A stretch of DNA of 64,000 bases from Lysinibacillus sp. JNUCC-52 (GTDB lineage Bacteria; Bacillota; Bacilli; Bacillales_A; Planococcaceae): NCBI RefSeq assembly GCF_015999545.1, contig NZ_CP065546.1, forward strand, positions 1,922,001 to 1,986,000. The letters are read 5' to 3'. The notes beneath the pieces were generated by a model. It was given only the letters and a program-made list of their open reading frames with translations. It was not told where the DNA came from and searched no databases. A program made the position numbers and the translations under genes. Below, piece by piece: positions 53,674-63,646 of the stretch (position 1 is the first letter of the stretch; every line of letters begins with the position of its first letter).

Positions 53674-54465
53674 TTGGATATCCAATCTTTAAGAACGATG
53701 CTTGAAATACAAGCACTGCAAACACTAGGTTCAACAGAAAATACTTCAGCTAATTCTTTCACAAATAGCAATTCATTATTTTCTGATATGATTGACGAAA
53801 TGTTAGGTGATGCTACAACAACTAATAGTGCAAAATTATCTAGTTTGCTTGGTATGAGTTCTTCAAGCTCTGCAAATTTCATGGATCAGCTAAATAGTTT
53901 AACAGGTATGTCTGTCGGAACAACAAACAGCTCGCTGCAATCATTGCTTTATAATGGCTCTAATTCCGTGTATATACCTGCTTCGATTCAGGCTACGTTA
54001 GCAAAAATGCAATCCAGCACTAGCCTTGATTCCTATGTATCTGATGATGTAATTGGATCAACTGCCTATGCAAATTCACTTACTGGAGCAAATAAATACG
54101 CCGATATCATTGACAAGGCTTCGACTACTTATAATGTACCTGCCAAGCTTATCGCAGCCGTTATAAAGCAGGAGTCCAACTTTAATGCATTAGCTGTCAG
54201 CAATGCAGGAGCACAAGGCTTAATGCAATTAATGCCAAAGACAGCACAATTTTTAGGTGTAACGAATTCTTTTGATCCTGAACAAAATATTATGGCAGGC
54301 GCCAAATATTTACGTCAAATGCTCGATAAATTCGATAATGATCCAACACTTGCATTGGCAGCTTATAATGCTGGTGCTTCTCGTGTTACAAAATATAATG
54401 GAATTCCGCCATTCAAAGAAACACAGAATTATGTCAAAAAAGTGATGAATTACTACACTGTGTAA
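53674..54465 (+). CDS. yjbJ: lytic transglycosylase YjbJ
   Basis: The 263-aa protein has a Ser/Thr/Asn-rich N-terminal half (1-145) and a C-terminal SLT domain: LIAAVIKQESNFNALAVS (catalytic Glu), GAQGLMQLMPKTAQFLGV, ALAAYNAG, NYVKKVMNYY. It cleaves peptidoglycan glycan strands. TTG start with AAAGGGTGA. No clear signal peptide is visible, so the export route is uncertain. Confidence 0.9.
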   Translation: MDIQSLRTMLEIQALQTLGSTENTSANSFTNSNSLFSDMIDEMLGDATTTNSAKLSSLLGMSSSSSANFMDQLNSLTGMSVGTTNSSLQSLLYNGSNSVYIPASIQATLAKMQSSTSLDSYVSDDVIGSTAYANSLTGANKYADIIDKASTTYNVPAKLIAAVIKQESNFNALAVSNAGAQGLMQLMPKTAQFLGVTNSFDPEQNIMAGAKYLRQMLDKFDNDPTLALAAYNAGASRVTKYNGIPPFKETQNYVKKVMNYYTV

Positions 54466-54498
54466 ATCGCATAAAACCTGTAATTACGGTCTTTTTCA

Positions 54499-54535
54499 GC
54501 AAATTTCACCCACGTTGGTGAAATTTGTTCTTTTC
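54499..54535 (+). terminator. terminator after yjbJ
   Basis: CAAATTTCACC / GGTGAAATTTG perfect 11-bp stem (54500-54527), followed by TTCTTTTC. Confidence 0.88.
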
Positions 54536-54668
54536 TAGCGAAAACATTTTCAAAGTGCTCTTTGTTTGTGTAAACGAATGGACGTTGATAGAATGAAGGT
54601 AGTCACAAGATATTCACATTTTTCTATTCAACTTAGTATTAGATAAAATTGTACATCAACATATTGAT

Positions 54669-54696
54669 TTGCACTTTACGATATACTTCCTATAAA
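54669..54696 (+). promoter_or_regulatory. sigma-A-like promoter for yjbI-spxH
   Basis: TTGCAC (54669-54674), 16 bases, TATAAA (54691-54696), 22 bases before the ATG at 54718. Confidence 0.6.
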
Positions 54697-54717
54697 GAAT
54701 AAAAGGAGCATTTACTT

Positions 54718-55125
54718 ATGAGTCGAAAATACACTGTTCCTTATGAGGAGCTGGGCGCTGAAAAACTTTCTGAACTCATACATGCGTTCTATAAAAGAGT
54801 TGCACAGCATCCTGAACTTATACCAATCTTCCCAAAAGATTTGACAGAGACAGCACGTAAGCAAATTCAATTTCAAACACAGTATTTAGGTGGTCCAAAT
54901 CTTTTTACTGAAGAGCACGGACATCCGATGATGCGTGCGCGTCATATGAATTTTCCAATTACACCCGATCGTGCACAAGCATGGCTAGAATGTATGGCCG
55001 AAGCAATGGATGAAGTTGGCTTGGAAGGGAAGTTCCGTGAAACTTATTACCATCGCTTAGTATTAACAGCTCATCACATGATTAATACACCTAATGACGA
55101 TGAGGGGGAATTATTACGTGAATAA
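54718..55125 (+). CDS. yjbI: truncated hemoglobin YjbI (group II)
   Basis: The 135-aa globin has helix F proximal His in MRARHMNFPI, and FQTQYLGGPNLFTEEHGHPMM typical of group II (TrHbO). It binds oxygen or NO. Overlaps the next gene: its TAA lies within the first codons of spxH. In B. subtilis and Staphylococcus yjbI is co-transcribed with yjbH, linking redox sensing and Spx control. Confidence 0.94.
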   Translation: MSRKYTVPYEELGAEKLSELIHAFYKRVAQHPELIPIFPKDLTETARKQIQFQTQYLGGPNLFTEEHGHPMMRARHMNFPITPDRAQAWLECMAEAMDEVGLEGKFRETYYHRLVLTAHHMINTPNDDEGELLRE

Positions 55126-55927
55126 TATTCAAATGTTGCAAGAACCAACACCGACGATTTCTACTGCTAATAAGCCAATTGAATTGTATATTTTCGTAGA
55201 TCCACTTTGTCCTGAAGCTTTTAGTATGCAATCCATCATTCGCAAACTACAACTAGAATACAATCATTATTTTTCATGGCGTTTTGTCTTAAGCACAGAG
55301 CTTTCATCACTTAATTGTCTGAGCAAGCGTATGAAAGGTTGCGAATCTGGGATTGAGCTGGATATTAATCACCCTGTGTTACCCTCTATAGCGATAAAAG
55401 CAGCTGAATTACAGGGTAAACGTGCAGGCGCTCGCTACTTATCGAAATTACAGGAATATGTTGTATTGAACTACCAGGATGTAAATTCCTATGCAACGCT
55501 TTTAAAAATTGCAGAGGATGTCCAATTAGATATGAATGAATTTGTTGTAGACTTTGGTTCAAAAGAAGCCGCACGTGCCTTCCAATGCGATTTATATATA
55601 AAACGGGAAATGGAAGTAGATGAAGTACCGAGTATCGTATTTTTCAATGAATGCATTGAGGATGAAGGTTTAAAGGTAAGTGGCAGCTATTCCTATGAAG
55701 TTTATGAACATATTTTACAAGAGATGTTGAACGAGCAGCTTATACGTCAACCGTTACCAACCATTGAAGAATTGTTTTCAAAGTATCAAACACTTTCTAC
55801 AAATGATATAGCTTTTATTTATTCATTAACAGAACAAGCAGCTGAGCGTGAATTAAAAAAACGGATGCTGCAACAAAAGATAGAACGGATTCAAACAGAT
55901 TACGCTACACTATGGCGTATTAAATAA
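55118..55927 (+). CDS. spxH: ClpXP adaptor SpxH (YjbH), DsbA-like
   Basis: The 269-aa DsbA-superfamily adaptor hands Spx to ClpXP. IYIFVDPLCPE-like start (here LYIFVDPLCPEAFSM), AAELQGKRAGARYL, LKVSGSYSYEVYE are family features. GTG start at 55118 overlaps yjbI, GGGGGAA upstream. Two differences from B. subtilis YjbH as I recall it: the N-terminal His/Cys-rich extension is absent, and the CPEC dithiol is CPEA, leaving one Cys. Confidence 0.88.
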   Translation: MNNIQMLQEPTPTISTANKPIELYIFVDPLCPEAFSMQSIIRKLQLEYNHYFSWRFVLSTELSSLNCLSKRMKGCESGIELDINHPVLPSIAIKAAELQGKRAGARYLSKLQEYVVLNYQDVNSYATLLKIAEDVQLDMNEFVVDFGSKEAARAFQCDLYIKREMEVDEVPSIVFFNECIEDEGLKVSGSYSYEVYEHILQEMLNEQLIRQPLPTIEELFSKYQTLSTNDIAFIYSLTEQAAERELKKRMLQQKIERIQTDYATLWRIK

Positions 55928-55947
55928 TGCAATTATACTTTTATTCC

Positions 55948-55997
55948 AAAAGGTTAGGAACTCTCTGAGTATATGAGAGACCTATCCTTTTTTTTAT
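55948..55997 (+). terminator. terminator of yjbI-spxH
   Basis: AAAAGG-TAGG / CCTA-CCTTTT with inner ACTCTC/GAGAG (55948-55990) and a T-run. Confidence 0.82.
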
Positions 55998-56192
55998 TTA
56001 GAAAACTGGTAATTAAAATAACGGATTTTCAAAGCCGTGCATCCAAAACATTATCGATAGACGAAAAATCGCATCAATAGTCTCAGCAATAAAACAACGC
56101 ATCACTCGCATCATTAGTAAAAGAGATGCTTAATATTAAAACTACTAATGGCACATAAACTACATGCTGATAGCAATAAAGACCTAAAATAA

Positions 56193-56236
56193 AAGAGACG
56201 CCTCTATCCTCGACAGATAGAGACGCCTCTTTTTCA
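56193..56236. terminator. GC-rich hairpin in the 600-bp gap before pepF
   Basis: AGAGACGCCTCTATC pairs with GATAGAGACGCCTCT with two mismatches, followed by TTTTT on the plus strand and TTTTATTTT on the minus strand. A 24-residue frame (56254-56328) begins just downstream. The rest of 55928-56525 is AT-rich with no supported gene. Confidence 0.55.
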
Positions 56237-56487
56237 CAAAGGGGATGGGAGAAATGTTCACGTTCAAACAAAGGGGTGTATGTTTGTTTTGTGATTTATT
56301 TCACAAGATTCACTTTATCATGGAATAATAAATTAAGCAATGTATCCTGCTTTAGATTCACAAATTTGTCATATAGAAAGCGATTACAATAGAGTATTTT
56401 TACAAGATGGTACCTTTTTTTCATTTGTAAATCAAAGAAAATCATTATTAATTATTTTTTCTAAAATGTCCTTTTCTAATTAGCAGA

Positions 56488-56518
56488 AAAAAACGGCTGT
56501 AGTAATTTTACTACAGCC
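56488..56518 (-). terminator. terminator of pepF
   Basis: GGCTGTAGTAA / CTACAGCC (56495-56518) followed on the minus strand by GTTTTTTT. Confidence 0.92.
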
Positions 56519-56525
56519 ATACAAA

Positions 56526-58343
56526 TTAATTATTCAACAATAACTTTTCTAGTTCATTTAATCGTTGTTCAAATACTTTACAAGCATCATCAATTGGTTT
56601 TGCTACATTCATATCAACACCTGCTGCTTTTAGCACATCTATTGGGAAGTCAGAGCAACCAGCTTTTAAGAAGTTATTAATATAACGTTCTACAGCAGGT
56701 TCACCTTCCTCCAAAATTTGCTTACTTAATGCCGTAGCGGCAGATTTGCCAGTAGCATATTGATATACGTAGTAATTGTAATAGAAATGTGGAATACGTG
56801 CCCATTCTAGACCGATTTCCTCATCAACTACCATTGCCTCTCCGAAATAGAGCTTATTTAAATTATAATATACTTCCGTTAAACGTTCCGCTGTTAATGA
56901 TTCTCCATTTTTGTCCATCTGGTGTATCATATGCTCGAATTCGGCAAACATTGTTTGTCGGAAAACTGTACTACGGAACTTGTCTAACCAATGATTTAAT
57001 AAATAAATTTTTTGCTGAGGATCTTCTATTGTTTTTAACAGATAATCATTCAATAATTCTTCATTACATGTAGAAGCTACTTCAGCCACAAAAATTGAAT
57101 AATCTCCGTAGACATATGGCTGATTTTGACGTGTGTAATAACTGTGTACGCTATGTCCAAATTCATGGGCTAATGTAAATAAATTATCTACATTATCCTG
57201 CCAGTTCATAAGAATATACGGATTCGTACCGTAAGTACCAGATGAATAAGCACCACTCGTTTTCCCCTTGTTTTCCAACACATCCACCCAACGATTATCA
57301 AAACCACTTTGTACGATGCTTTGGTATTCTTCCCCAAGAGGTGCTAGCGCCTTCACTAAAATATCCTGCGCTTCCTCATATGGCACTTGCATGTCAACTT
57401 CCTGGACAAGTGGTGTAAACAAATCCCACATATGCAGTTCATCCACACCTAATAGCTTTTTACGTAAAGCAATATAACGCTGCATAGCTGGTAAATGCTT
57501 ATGAATGGTCTCGACTAATTGATCGTATACACTTTCTGGAATAAAGTTATTTGACATCGCAGCATGACGTGCAGAATCATAATGACGAATATTGGCACTT
57601 ACATTATGTTTTTTTACATTGCCTGTTAATGTAGCCGCAAATGTATTTTTAAAATTACCATACGTTTCATACATCGCTTTAAATGCAGCTTCACGTACCG
57701 CTCTATTTTTACTTTCTAAAAACTTAATATAATTACCATGTGTCAGCTGGACTTCTTCCCCTTCTTCATTCTTCACTATAGGGAAAACTAAATCCGCATT
57801 GTTCAGCATACCAAACGTATTCGATGCGGTGCCTGTAACCTCTGCCATCTGTGCAAGTAATGCTTCTTGATCAGCAGGTAACACATGAGGACGAGTCATT
57901 GAAATTTCTTTCAATGATTGCTTATATAATTGTAAATCTTTATTTTCTGCTAAATAGCTTTCGATTGTCTCTTCACTTAATGATAAAATTTCAGGCGTTA
58001 AAAATGATAATGCCGTTGAAATATTAGTCGCTAACGTTTGAATACGCCCATACAAATCTTGATAAAAACTATTCGTTTTATCTTGATCATTACGCATATG
58101 TGCGTACGTATACAGTTTCATTGTACGCTGATAAATTTCATCGTAATATGTTAATACTGCTAATAAGGCATCTGAACCATTTTTTAAAGTACCTGCATAG
58201 CTAGGTGCTTTTTTTGCTAGTTCTGCGACCTTCTTAAACTCCTCTTCCCATAGTGCATCAGTGGCAAAAATATCTTCTAATCGCCAAGTTAACTCTACTG
58301 GTACTTCACTTCTCATTAATACTCGATTGCTGTTACTAGCCAT
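56526..58343 (-). CDS. pepF: oligoendopeptidase F
   Basis: The 605-aa M3-family zinc metallopeptidase has the active-site motif FTLAHEFGHSVHSYYTRQ (HExxH) and a downstream Glu in FVAEVASTCNEELL. PepF cleaves peptides of about 7-17 residues in the cytosol; B. subtilis YjbG is the equivalent. Located between coiA and spxH in the conserved order. A possible role in processing signalling peptides is inference from the family. Confidence 0.95.
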   Translation of the reverse strand: MASNSNRVLMRSEVPVELTWRLEDIFATDALWEEEFKKVAELAKKAPSYAGTLKNGSDALLAVLTYYDEIYQRTMKLYTYAHMRNDQDKTNSFYQDLYGRIQTLATNISTALSFLTPEILSLSEETIESYLAENKDLQLYKQSLKEISMTRPHVLPADQEALLAQMAEVTGTASNTFGMLNNADLVFPIVKNEEGEEVQLTHGNYIKFLESKNRAVREAAFKAMYETYGNFKNTFAATLTGNVKKHNVSANIRHYDSARHAAMSNNFIPESVYDQLVETIHKHLPAMQRYIALRKKLLGVDELHMWDLFTPLVQEVDMQVPYEEAQDILVKALAPLGEEYQSIVQSGFDNRWVDVLENKGKTSGAYSSGTYGTNPYILMNWQDNVDNLFTLAHEFGHSVHSYYTRQNQPYVYGDYSIFVAEVASTCNEELLNDYLLKTIEDPQQKIYLLNHWLDKFRSTVFRQTMFAEFEHMIHQMDKNGESLTAERLTEVYYNLNKLYFGEAMVVDEEIGLEWARIPHFYYNYYVYQYATGKSAATALSKQILEEGEPAVERYINNFLKAGCSDFPIDVLKAAGVDMNVAKPIDDACKVFEQRLNELEKLLLNN

Positions 58344-58437
58344 GAGCCAGCCCCCTTTATATATGACTTTCCTTCTCCTAACATTTTCTCAATATATTGC
58401 GACAATTGCAAATAATAATCTACCTACCTTTTCCTCC

Positions 58438-59565
58438 TTATGAGGCTTTTATATGACAATACAAATGCTCATATACTTTTTCCAACATTCCCATACTGTC
58501 ATCTTGTTGAAGGAAACTATGCCCTAACAGTTTTGCATAGTTTTCAATCACTTGCACTCTTATATTTGTTGGCTCTAGATTGAGAAGCGTTAGAAATAAT
58601 TGAATATCCTCTTTACACAGCACTGAAGGTGGTAACTGCCGTTTCCTGCAAAAATCCAATAAAATGGCTTGCCATTCTATTGGAGAAATTGGAATAGCAT
58701 TTGCATTTTTAACAGGTATGCCAATATAATTCGGCAATGCATTAAGTGAAAACCTCAATTCATAACAACTTCGTAAAAAAAGGTCCTGCACGCCTTTTTT
58801 ACTGCGCATTAAACGTTGCTTTACATACTGTTGGCATAATCTTTTATACGTATGCCAGTAAATAATAAACGCTTCATACGTAATTAACTTTGGCTCATAA
58901 AATGGAAAGTGTTGTTTTTCAAGTGGGATATTTAGTACTTGCGCTATAAAAGTATGCCCGTGAACATGAAGAAGATTCGTCCAATAATTAAATTGAGCTG
59001 CATTCGCATCATATGTAACTAAATATGGCACATTGCTCGCTGAATAATTAATCACGTTTTGAAAGATAGGCGAAATTCTAATTTTTTGAATAGCATGCGC
59101 TTTATATTTGTTCTGCGGGGTTTGAAATAGCCATAACGCTTGGATGTGATTTTTCTCATAACCTTCTGTTCGTAATAGCCAGTTTTCGTTTGTTATCGCA
59201 CTGCATTGATATTCCATTGCAATCGTTTGCTTTTTGCTTTGTAATAAAATATCTGGTCGTTGAGCTAATTTCGGTAAAAATGGCTCCAGCTCTACTGTAT
59301 GCCCGAGCGATTTCAACCATTCGAATAATTGAATTTTTCCCCGTAAATGAAGCTGTGATTCTCCTTCTGAAAATTGTCGATCACAAGAATGGCTAGCAAT
59401 ATGAGCAAAGTGTGGGATTTTCAGCTGACCGATTTTTAATTGAACAGGCTGCTGGCATTGAGGGCAAAAAAATTGTTGAAGCTGGCGATACTTTTGTAAG
59501 GCTTCTCTCGAATGTTGATATGAGATAAATAATTGCTGTTGCTCTGTATAGGCAATTAGCATAAC
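58438..59565 (-). CDS. coiA: competence protein CoiA
   Basis: The ~375-aa protein has an N-terminal zinc-ribbon-like part (FFCPQCQQPVQLKIGQLKIP, then HFAH) and a nuclease-like core: RPDILLQSKKQTIAMEYQCSAI has the D...ExQ pattern of PD-(D/E)XK folds. CoiA is needed in competent cells for recombination of imported DNA. ATG at 59565 follows AAAGGAG closely; 59559 is an alternative. Same order as yjbF in B. subtilis. Confidence 0.9.
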   Translation of the reverse strand, partial: VMLIAYTEQQQLFISYQHSREALQKYRQLQQFFCPQCQQPVQLKIGQLKIPHFAHIASHSCDRQFSEGESQLHLRGKIQLFEWLKSLGHTVELEPFLPKLAQRPDILLQSKKQTIAMEYQCSAITNENWLLRTEGYEKNHIQALWLFQTPQNKYKAHAIQKIRISPIFQNVINYSASNVPYLVTYDANAAQFNYWTNLLHVHGHTFIAQVLNIPLEKQHFPFYEPKLITYEAFIIYWHTYKRLCQQYVKQRLMRSKKGVQDLFLRSCYELRFSLNALPNYIGIPVKNANAIPISPIEWQAILLDFCRKRQLPPSVLCKEDIQLFLTLLNLEPTNIRVQVIENYAKLLGHSFLQQDDSMGMLEKVYEHLYCHIKAS

Positions 59566-59653
59566 CATCTTTCTCCTTTTTGCACTCATTGTAAATAAAG
59601 TTATTCTTTAAGCCAACTAATTATCTGCTTTTCTTTGAAATTTGATTTTTAGC

Positions 59654-59703
59654 ACAAAAAAAGACTGTAGATTTACTCAAATTTCTGAGTATGTCTACAG
59701 TCT
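59654..59703 (-). terminator. terminator of mecA
   Basis: AGACTGTAGA..ACTCA / TGAGT..TCTACAGTCT (59662-59703) followed on the minus strand by TTTTTTTGTG. Confidence 0.9.
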
Positions 59704-59731
59704 AATAGCTCCATCAGAAGCTTAAAAGATG

Positions 59732-60400
59732 TTAACTAAAATATTTTCGAACAGTTTCGAAGCAATTGTATTCCATAATTTTTTCGCCATATTCTTCAAG
59801 ACGATGAATTGTGAAATTTGAAGGGCTTAAAAACTCTTTAATGACTGCATTTTTATCATGACGATTTAAATCATCATCTGCGTTCCCAAAGTCTACTACT
59901 AAATAGTAACAACCTTCATATTTGAATAATGAGGAATCCACTAAATCATCAGTCATCCGTTTTGCAACGGGGATTAACTCATCTATATCTTTAAATTTAT
60001 AAACATAAATGTCTGTATCCATAAATAACTCTGATTCATCCATGTCACCAAATTGAGTTAATTGACTAAGAAGATCCTCTCCTACTTCGTCGAATGGGGC
60101 AAACATACTTTTTTGTTCATCATAATGTGAATGACCATCTAATGTTTCACCGTCTTTTAAAATATGTGCACGTGTGACAATGATTTCTAAGCCTACTTCC
60201 GACGCATTGATATGAATCCAAATCGGACCCTCTACATCAAAATAATCTTCCGTATTCACTTCATCAATCATATCCCAAAAAAGTTGCTCACCCTTTGCTC
60301 GGTTGTACCAAATTTCTTCACGACTGTAGCCGCGATCCTCTATATCATTGTACGTAATAAAGAGCTTGAGTGTATTTTCATTTACACGTTCGATGTCCAC
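59732..60400 (-). CDS. mecA: ClpC adaptor MecA
   Basis: The 222-aa adaptor has an N-terminal substrate-binding domain (MDIERVNENTLKLFITYNDI, SREEIWYNRAKGEQLFW) and a C-terminal ClpC-binding domain (YVYKFKDIDELIPVAKR, SLFKYEGCYYLVVDF). It targets ComK and other proteins to ClpCP. The 437-bp upstream gap (60401-60838) contains only the spx terminator and AT-rich DNA; promoter not assigned. Confidence 0.95.
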   Translation of the reverse strand: MDIERVNENTLKLFITYNDIEDRGYSREEIWYNRAKGEQLFWDMIDEVNTEDYFDVEGPIWIHINASEVGLEIIVTRAHILKDGETLDGHSHYDEQKSMFAPFDEVGEDLLSQLTQFGDMDESELFMDTDIYVYKFKDIDELIPVAKRMTDDLVDSSLFKYEGCYYLVVDFGNADDDLNRHDKNAVIKEFLSPSNFTIHRLEEYGEKIMEYNCFETVRKYFS

Positions 60401-60759
60401 TAGACCTCATCTCCCTTCACTGTCATTTGTCGAAAAACAGTATTATTCCATTAGTATGCTTTGATTCATTGTTTTTAACCTTCATACTCCCTTGTTTTTC
60501 AACCTTTGACCACACCACAGAAAAGTCATCGAGCAACTGTAATCATAAATTTTTTGTTCACAGTTGTCTCTAATTCTATTGTATGCTGTTCTTTCATAAA
60601 ATGAAAAGGATATACACCATTTCAAAGAAGATATTTGAATTATTGAAATTGTAGTAAACTATTTTGATTAAATCAAGTTTAACATACTTTTAGGGAAATA
60701 TATGACTTTTACCTATTAATTATTAGTTTTGTTTGAAGGTTTTTACATAAGTAAAACAT

Positions 60760-60805
60760 AAAAAAATAGATGTCACAACATGCATGCTTCTGCATTTGTA
60801 ACACC
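60760..60805 (-). terminator. terminator of spx
   Basis: GTTACAA-ATGCA / TGCAT-TTGTGAC with one bulge, followed on the minus strand by TATTTTTTTATG. Confidence 0.75.
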
Positions 60806-60838
60806 TAATACATTTAATCTATGCAATATAGGAGGATT

Positions 60839-61237
60839 TTAGTTCACCATGCGCTGTGCTTCTTGTAATTGATAAGCCCGAACCTTACGTGGTAAAAATC
60901 TTCGAATTTCATCTTCATTATAGCCTACTTGCAAGCGTTTCTCATCCAAAATTATTGGTCGTCGTAATAATCCTGGATATTCTTGAATTAGTTCATATAA
61001 GCGTTGTAACGGTAAGCTTTCAACATCTACATTTAATTTTTGAAATATTTTAGATCGAGTTGAAATGATTTCATCTGTTCCATCCTCCGTCATGCGTAAA
61101 ATTTCTTTAATTTCACTAATGCTTAACGGTTCAGAAAAAATATTACGTTCTGTATATGGAATTTCATGCTCCTCTAACCATGCTTTCGCTTTACGACAAG
61201 ACGTACAACTTGGTGATGTAAATAAAGTAACTATCAT
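60839..61237 (-). CDS. spx: transcriptional regulator Spx
   Basis: The 132-aa ArsC-fold regulator has the N-terminal redox switch [17 protein letters not shown] (CxxC), [17 protein letters not shown], the RNA-polymerase alpha-CTD contact region and [20 protein letters not shown] at 61237 follows AAAGGATG; the longer frame to 61333 has no support. Spx controls disulfide stress and is degraded through SpxH-ClpXP, whose gene is also in this window. Confidence 0.97.
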   Translation of the reverse strand: MIVTLFTSPSCTSCRKAKAWLEEHEIPYTERNIFSEPLSISEIKEILRMTEDGTDEIISTRSKIFQKLNVDVESLPLQRLYELIQEYPGLLRRPIILDEKRLQVGYNEDEIRRFLPRKVRAYQLQEAQRMVN

Positions 61238-61643
61238 ACTGACACATCCTTTCTCTTTGTTTTCGTTATCTATAGACCATTTTGTTAAATTAGAATTAAT
61301 GTAATGTAAAACTACAGTTCCATTATACAGCACTCAGCTGTATTTGAATATAGTTCCAAGGAAAAAAAGAATGCATAGTAAATGACTTTGTTACAAAATA
61401 TTCTGTCTTTTAATACTACCTTAAAGTGTCTAATTCCTTTGTATGTCCTACGAACTAATAATAATATTCCCATAAGCACGTCATTTTAAACATGAATATA
61501 CGGAAACTAGTTGTTCTCAATTAAAAAATACAAACGAGAATAATGTCACTTAGACGTGTACAATCATGACGCAGCTTTCAAACTGCAGGTTGCTTTTTTT
61601 GACAAAACAAAAAAAGTTCAGTCTAAAGACTGAATTTGCAGAC

Positions 61644-61673
61644 TTGCATTTAGATAAGTCTTTATACTATAAT
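61644..61673 (+). promoter_or_regulatory. promoter of the trpS T-box transcript
   Basis: TTGCAT (61644-61649), 18 bases, TATAAT (61668-61673), just upstream of the leader. The preceding 61334-61643 holds only a GCAGC/GTTGC hairpin with TTTTTT near 61570-61602 and no gene. Confidence 0.65.
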
Positions 61674-61734
61674 GTGGTGCAATAAGAAAAGCGCATTTGC
61701 GCTAAACATCTACATTTATAATGTAGTTAAAAAC

Positions 61735-63011
<1,277 letters not shown>

Positions 63012-63026
63012 GAAAGGAATTAGCAC

Positions 63027-63341
63027 ATGTACTGTGAACATTGTAATAAACCAATCAAAGCGCTTTTGTTAGAAAGTGACTTTGGTGCTGATCCATTATG
63101 GTGTGGTCATTGTCGTACCAATTTAGAATTAGAACAACTTCCGTTAGAAGAGGCATTACAAGATGAGTTGACAACATGGATGTGTAAGTTTGGTGAATGG
63201 ATTGATCTTGAAACAGATTCATTTATTGAAGGTATGGAATATTTAGCGAAAAATCATGATGTGCAAGGTGAAGACTTGGCCCAAAAAGTGGCAGTAGCAT
63301 TAGCGATACCCGTTACATTTATACCTTATCTTTCAAATTAG
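63027..63341 (+). CDS. small zinc-ribbon protein, function unknown
   Basis: The 104-aa protein has two CxxC pairs (MYCEHC and WCGHC), making a probable zinc ribbon, then an acidic helical region with FGEWIDLETDSFIEGMEYL. AAAGGAAT precedes the ATG; it lies 15 bases after trpS and may be co-transcribed. I do not recognise the family. Its 3' end overlaps the converging 63319-63549 gene by 23 bases. Confidence 0.65.
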   Translation: MYCEHCNKPIKALLLESDFGADPLWCGHCRTNLELEQLPLEEALQDELTTWMCKFGEWIDLETDSFIEGMEYLAKNHDVQGEDLAQKVAVALAIPVTFIPYLSN

Positions 63342-63549
63342 CTGTTCGATCAACACCAAAATCAAGCACAACACTACAAAGTACAATACAGGCTCCAATT
63401 GCTATATAAAATTCTGTCGTATGCACAATAAATTTAAAGACAACCGACCAGGAATATCCAAGTGTCCTGTAATTTAAATATAAAATTAAATTGCCAATAG
63501 AAAGTATCATTAATCCATAGCTCATTAAAAATATAAAAAGACGAAACAA
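63319..63549 (-). CDS. small conserved membrane protein beside fabF
   Basis: The 76-aa protein has two hydrophobic helices (FLMSYGLMILSIGNLILYL and FYIAIGACIVLCSVVLDFG). The TTG start has AAAGGATG 8-9 bases upstream. Similar short two-helix proteins occur next to fabF in other Bacillales as far as I recall. Function unknown. The fabF terminator separates it from fabF. Confidence 0.65.
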   Translation of the reverse strand: MFRLFIFLMSYGLMILSIGNLILYLNYRTLGYSWSVVFKFIVHTTEFYIAIGACIVLCSVVLDFGVDRTANLKDKV

Positions 63550-63602
63550 ATAAACGGCATCCTTTCTATTTCTTCTTACTTTCTTTTCTATTCGCTAGCC
63601 TT

Positions 63603-63644
63603 AAAAAAAAGACGTCAGCCTTGTAAATTCGGCTGACGTTTTTT
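63603..63644 (-). terminator. terminator of fabF
   Basis: ACGTCAGCC / GGCTGACGT (63612-63639) with T-rich flank on both strands, right after the fabF stop. Confidence 0.92.
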
Positions 63645-63646
63645 AA

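Noticed and set aside
56083-56271. 62-codon minus-strand frame over the hairpin at 56193
   Set aside because: Passes straight through a terminator-like hairpin; no ribosome site.
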